In this document: positions 15,017-16,170 of the stretch, in pieces | How positions within the stretch are numbered: the stretch's first letter is position 1 | Layout of the letters: every line of letters starts with the position of its first letter | NCBI GenBank assembly: GCA_018714545.1 | Contig: DVNG01000047.1 | Location: forward strand, 1-16,170 | Reading direction: 5' to 3' | Source of the DNA: Limousia pullorum | Lineage (GTDB): Bacteria; Bacillota; Clostridia; Oscillospirales; Acutalibacteraceae | DNA length: 16,170 nucleotides | Made by a program: the position numbers and the translations under genes | Notes under the pieces: model-generated | What the model was told of the DNA's origin: nothing | Databases searched by the model: none | What the model saw: only the letters and a program-made list of their open reading frames with translations

Positions 15017-16168
15017 TTAGAAAACAGGGTCAGTGTCGTTTGTGTAAATCTTTACATTGTCGAGCTGGAATGTGTAACCGTTACGGCACTCAAATCCAAA
15101 CCAACCGCCGTCTGTTGGAATATTTCCGCTTATTGATGTGTTCAATACAACTTCGCCGTCAAGTGTGAGCTTAACTGTGTTGTTCTTGATTTCTGCTACA
15201 AGATGAACAGTTTCACCGCTCTTGAAGTGTTCCTGACCACTGTACATGCCTGAATAGCTTGTTGCTGAGCCATTCCACCACTCCCAGAAATACTTATCGT
15301 TAGCATCGCCAACACCTACCCAGACTCTATGGTTGAAGTCTGAACCACGGAAGTTTACGCCGAATCTGATACCGTTAGCCTGCATTGCTGTAATATCAGC
15401 TTCAATACGTCCGTTCTTAACTCTGTCAAGATCTTCGTCCTCGATGTATACGCAAGCTCTACCGCCGCCCGGGAACTTAATCTGAGCCTTGCCGTCTACA
15501 GCAGTAGCTGCAACTGCGCCTGCAGCGTTGTCTTCAGGAGATACAAACATTGAAACATCGCCGTCTTCAAAGTCGTATTCTTTCAAAAGTCCGTCTGCGC
15601 TTACTTTGTTAAGAATAACGTCTGTATTTGTTGTCTCATTAACAGTGATAGGAGCTGTTACGCCATATCTTGTTGTATAGCCGTCAGCAGATGCGCTTGC
15701 ACCATACTCTCTGTTTCTGAGGTTATTAAATGTAACCATACCATTCTCATCAGCTACGCCTGTCTGCTTTGCAATTGTATCATCGTTGTAGCAGTCAAGA
15801 GCAACCTTAGCACCCTCAATTGGGTTGCCTTCCTCGTCCTTAACTGTTACTGTGATTGTACCATAAGCAACTTCGAGAGCTTCTGCTGCATCGATGAGAG
15901 CCTGTGTAGCTGCATCAACTTCTGCCTGCTCTGCATCAGAATTCTGGAACAATGCCTCTACATTTGCGAGAGCCTCTGCGAATACTGCCCACTGATCTGG
16001 AGCGTAGTCAACCTCGTTGAGGCCGGAATACTTCTCATATGCTGCCATCATTTCTGATTTGTCAGACTTACTAACCTTAATGCTTACATTATCAATTACG
16101 AGATCCTTATAACCGATGAAGGAGTCTGTATTCTCAGGAGCCTTAGATGTTGAGTAGATACCGAACCA
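15017..16168 (-). CDS. Secreted multidomain (FIVAR, Ig-like, LamG-like) protein, 3' part
   Basis: Only the C-terminal 383 residues are in the window. The frame stays open to the right edge, so the Met at 16051 is internal and not a start. In order, it shows the end of a jelly-roll-like domain (WFGIYS...LVIDNVSIKV), a helical FIVAR domain (Tyr/Trp positions, then A-x-V-D-A-A-x-x-x-L-x-x-A-x-x-x-L), a carboxypeptidase-regulatory-like Ig domain (ITVTVKDEEGNPIEGAKV), and a LamG/DUF1080-like beta-sandwich of about 190 residues ending GGWFGF...FQLDNVKIYTND. It ends DTDPVF with no LPXTG or dockerin. Such architectures usually belong to large extracellular glycan-active or adhesive proteins; a catalytic domain, if any, lies outside. 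By eye its codon use is less AT-biased than that of the helicase beside it, which would fit high expression. Confidence 0.8.
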   Translation of the reverse strand, partial: WFGIYSTSKAPENTDSFIGYKDLVIDNVSIKVSKSDKSEMMAAYEKYSGLNEVDYAPDQWAVFAEALANVEALFQNSDAEQAEVDAATQALIDAAEALEVAYGTITVTVKDEEGNPIEGAKVALDCYNDDTIAKQTGVADENGMVTFNNLRNREYGASASADGYTTRYGVTAPITVNETTNTDVILNKVSADGLLKEYDFEDGDVSMFVSPEDNAAGAVAATAVDGKAQIKFPGGGRACVYIEDEDLDRVKNGRIEADITAMQANGIRFGVNFRGSDFNHRVWVGVGDANDKYFWEWWNGSATSYSGMYSGQEHFKSGETVHLVAEIKNNTVKLTLDGEVVLNTSISGNIPTDGGWFGFECRNGYTFQLDNVKIYTNDTDPVF

Positions 16169-16170
16169 AG

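Overview
The window reads as chromosomal DNA of an AT-rich Gram-positive bacterium of the class Clostridia, probably a Ruminococcus/Oscillospiraceae-like gut organism. The evidence is the Firmicutes-type gene order (gdpP-rplI-dnaB and tilS-hpt-ftsH), a strong RNase J, GdpP as c-di-AMP phosphodiesterase, AGGAGG-type ribosome binding sites, sigma-A-like promoters, and a FIVAR-containing secreted protein. The lineage is inferred from gene content only. No phage, insertion sequence or CRISPR array is visible.

Layout. Positions 1-119 (minus) hold the 5' part of a tRNA-Thr with its own consensus promoter. Positions 120-670 are a very AT-rich gap without genes. Positions 715-10408 (minus) form one long co-directional cluster, transcribed rnjA, gdpP, rplI, dnaB, tilS, hpt, ftsH. 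Most spacings are 18-35 nt, hpt and ftsH are 71 nt apart, dnaB and tilS overlap by 11 nt, and the cluster ends in a clear intrinsic terminator. Positions 10409-10819 are a divergent control region: a promoter for rnjA with a long, possibly structured leader, and back to back with it a promoter for rnhA on the plus strand. RNase HI is a single-gene unit with a terminator.

Positions 11298-11468 (minus) encode an unannotated 56-residue protein. Next come nrdR with its own promoter and terminator, then a large SF2 helicase carrying two membrane segments after its motor core (12172-14859). Last are tandem hairpins and the 3' end of a secreted multidomain protein (FIVAR, a carboxypeptidase-regulatory-like Ig domain, a LamG-like fold), which runs off the right edge.

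Functionally, most of the window is housekeeping: RNA decay (RNase J), c-di-AMP turnover (GdpP), ribosome and replication (bL9, DnaB), tRNA-Ile decoding (TilS), purine salvage (Hpt), membrane proteolysis (FtsH), RNA-DNA hybrid removal (RNase HI) and control of ribonucleotide reductase genes (NrdR). The parts I cannot explain from known families are the membrane-segment helicase, the 56-residue protein, the rnjA leader and the AT-rich gap.
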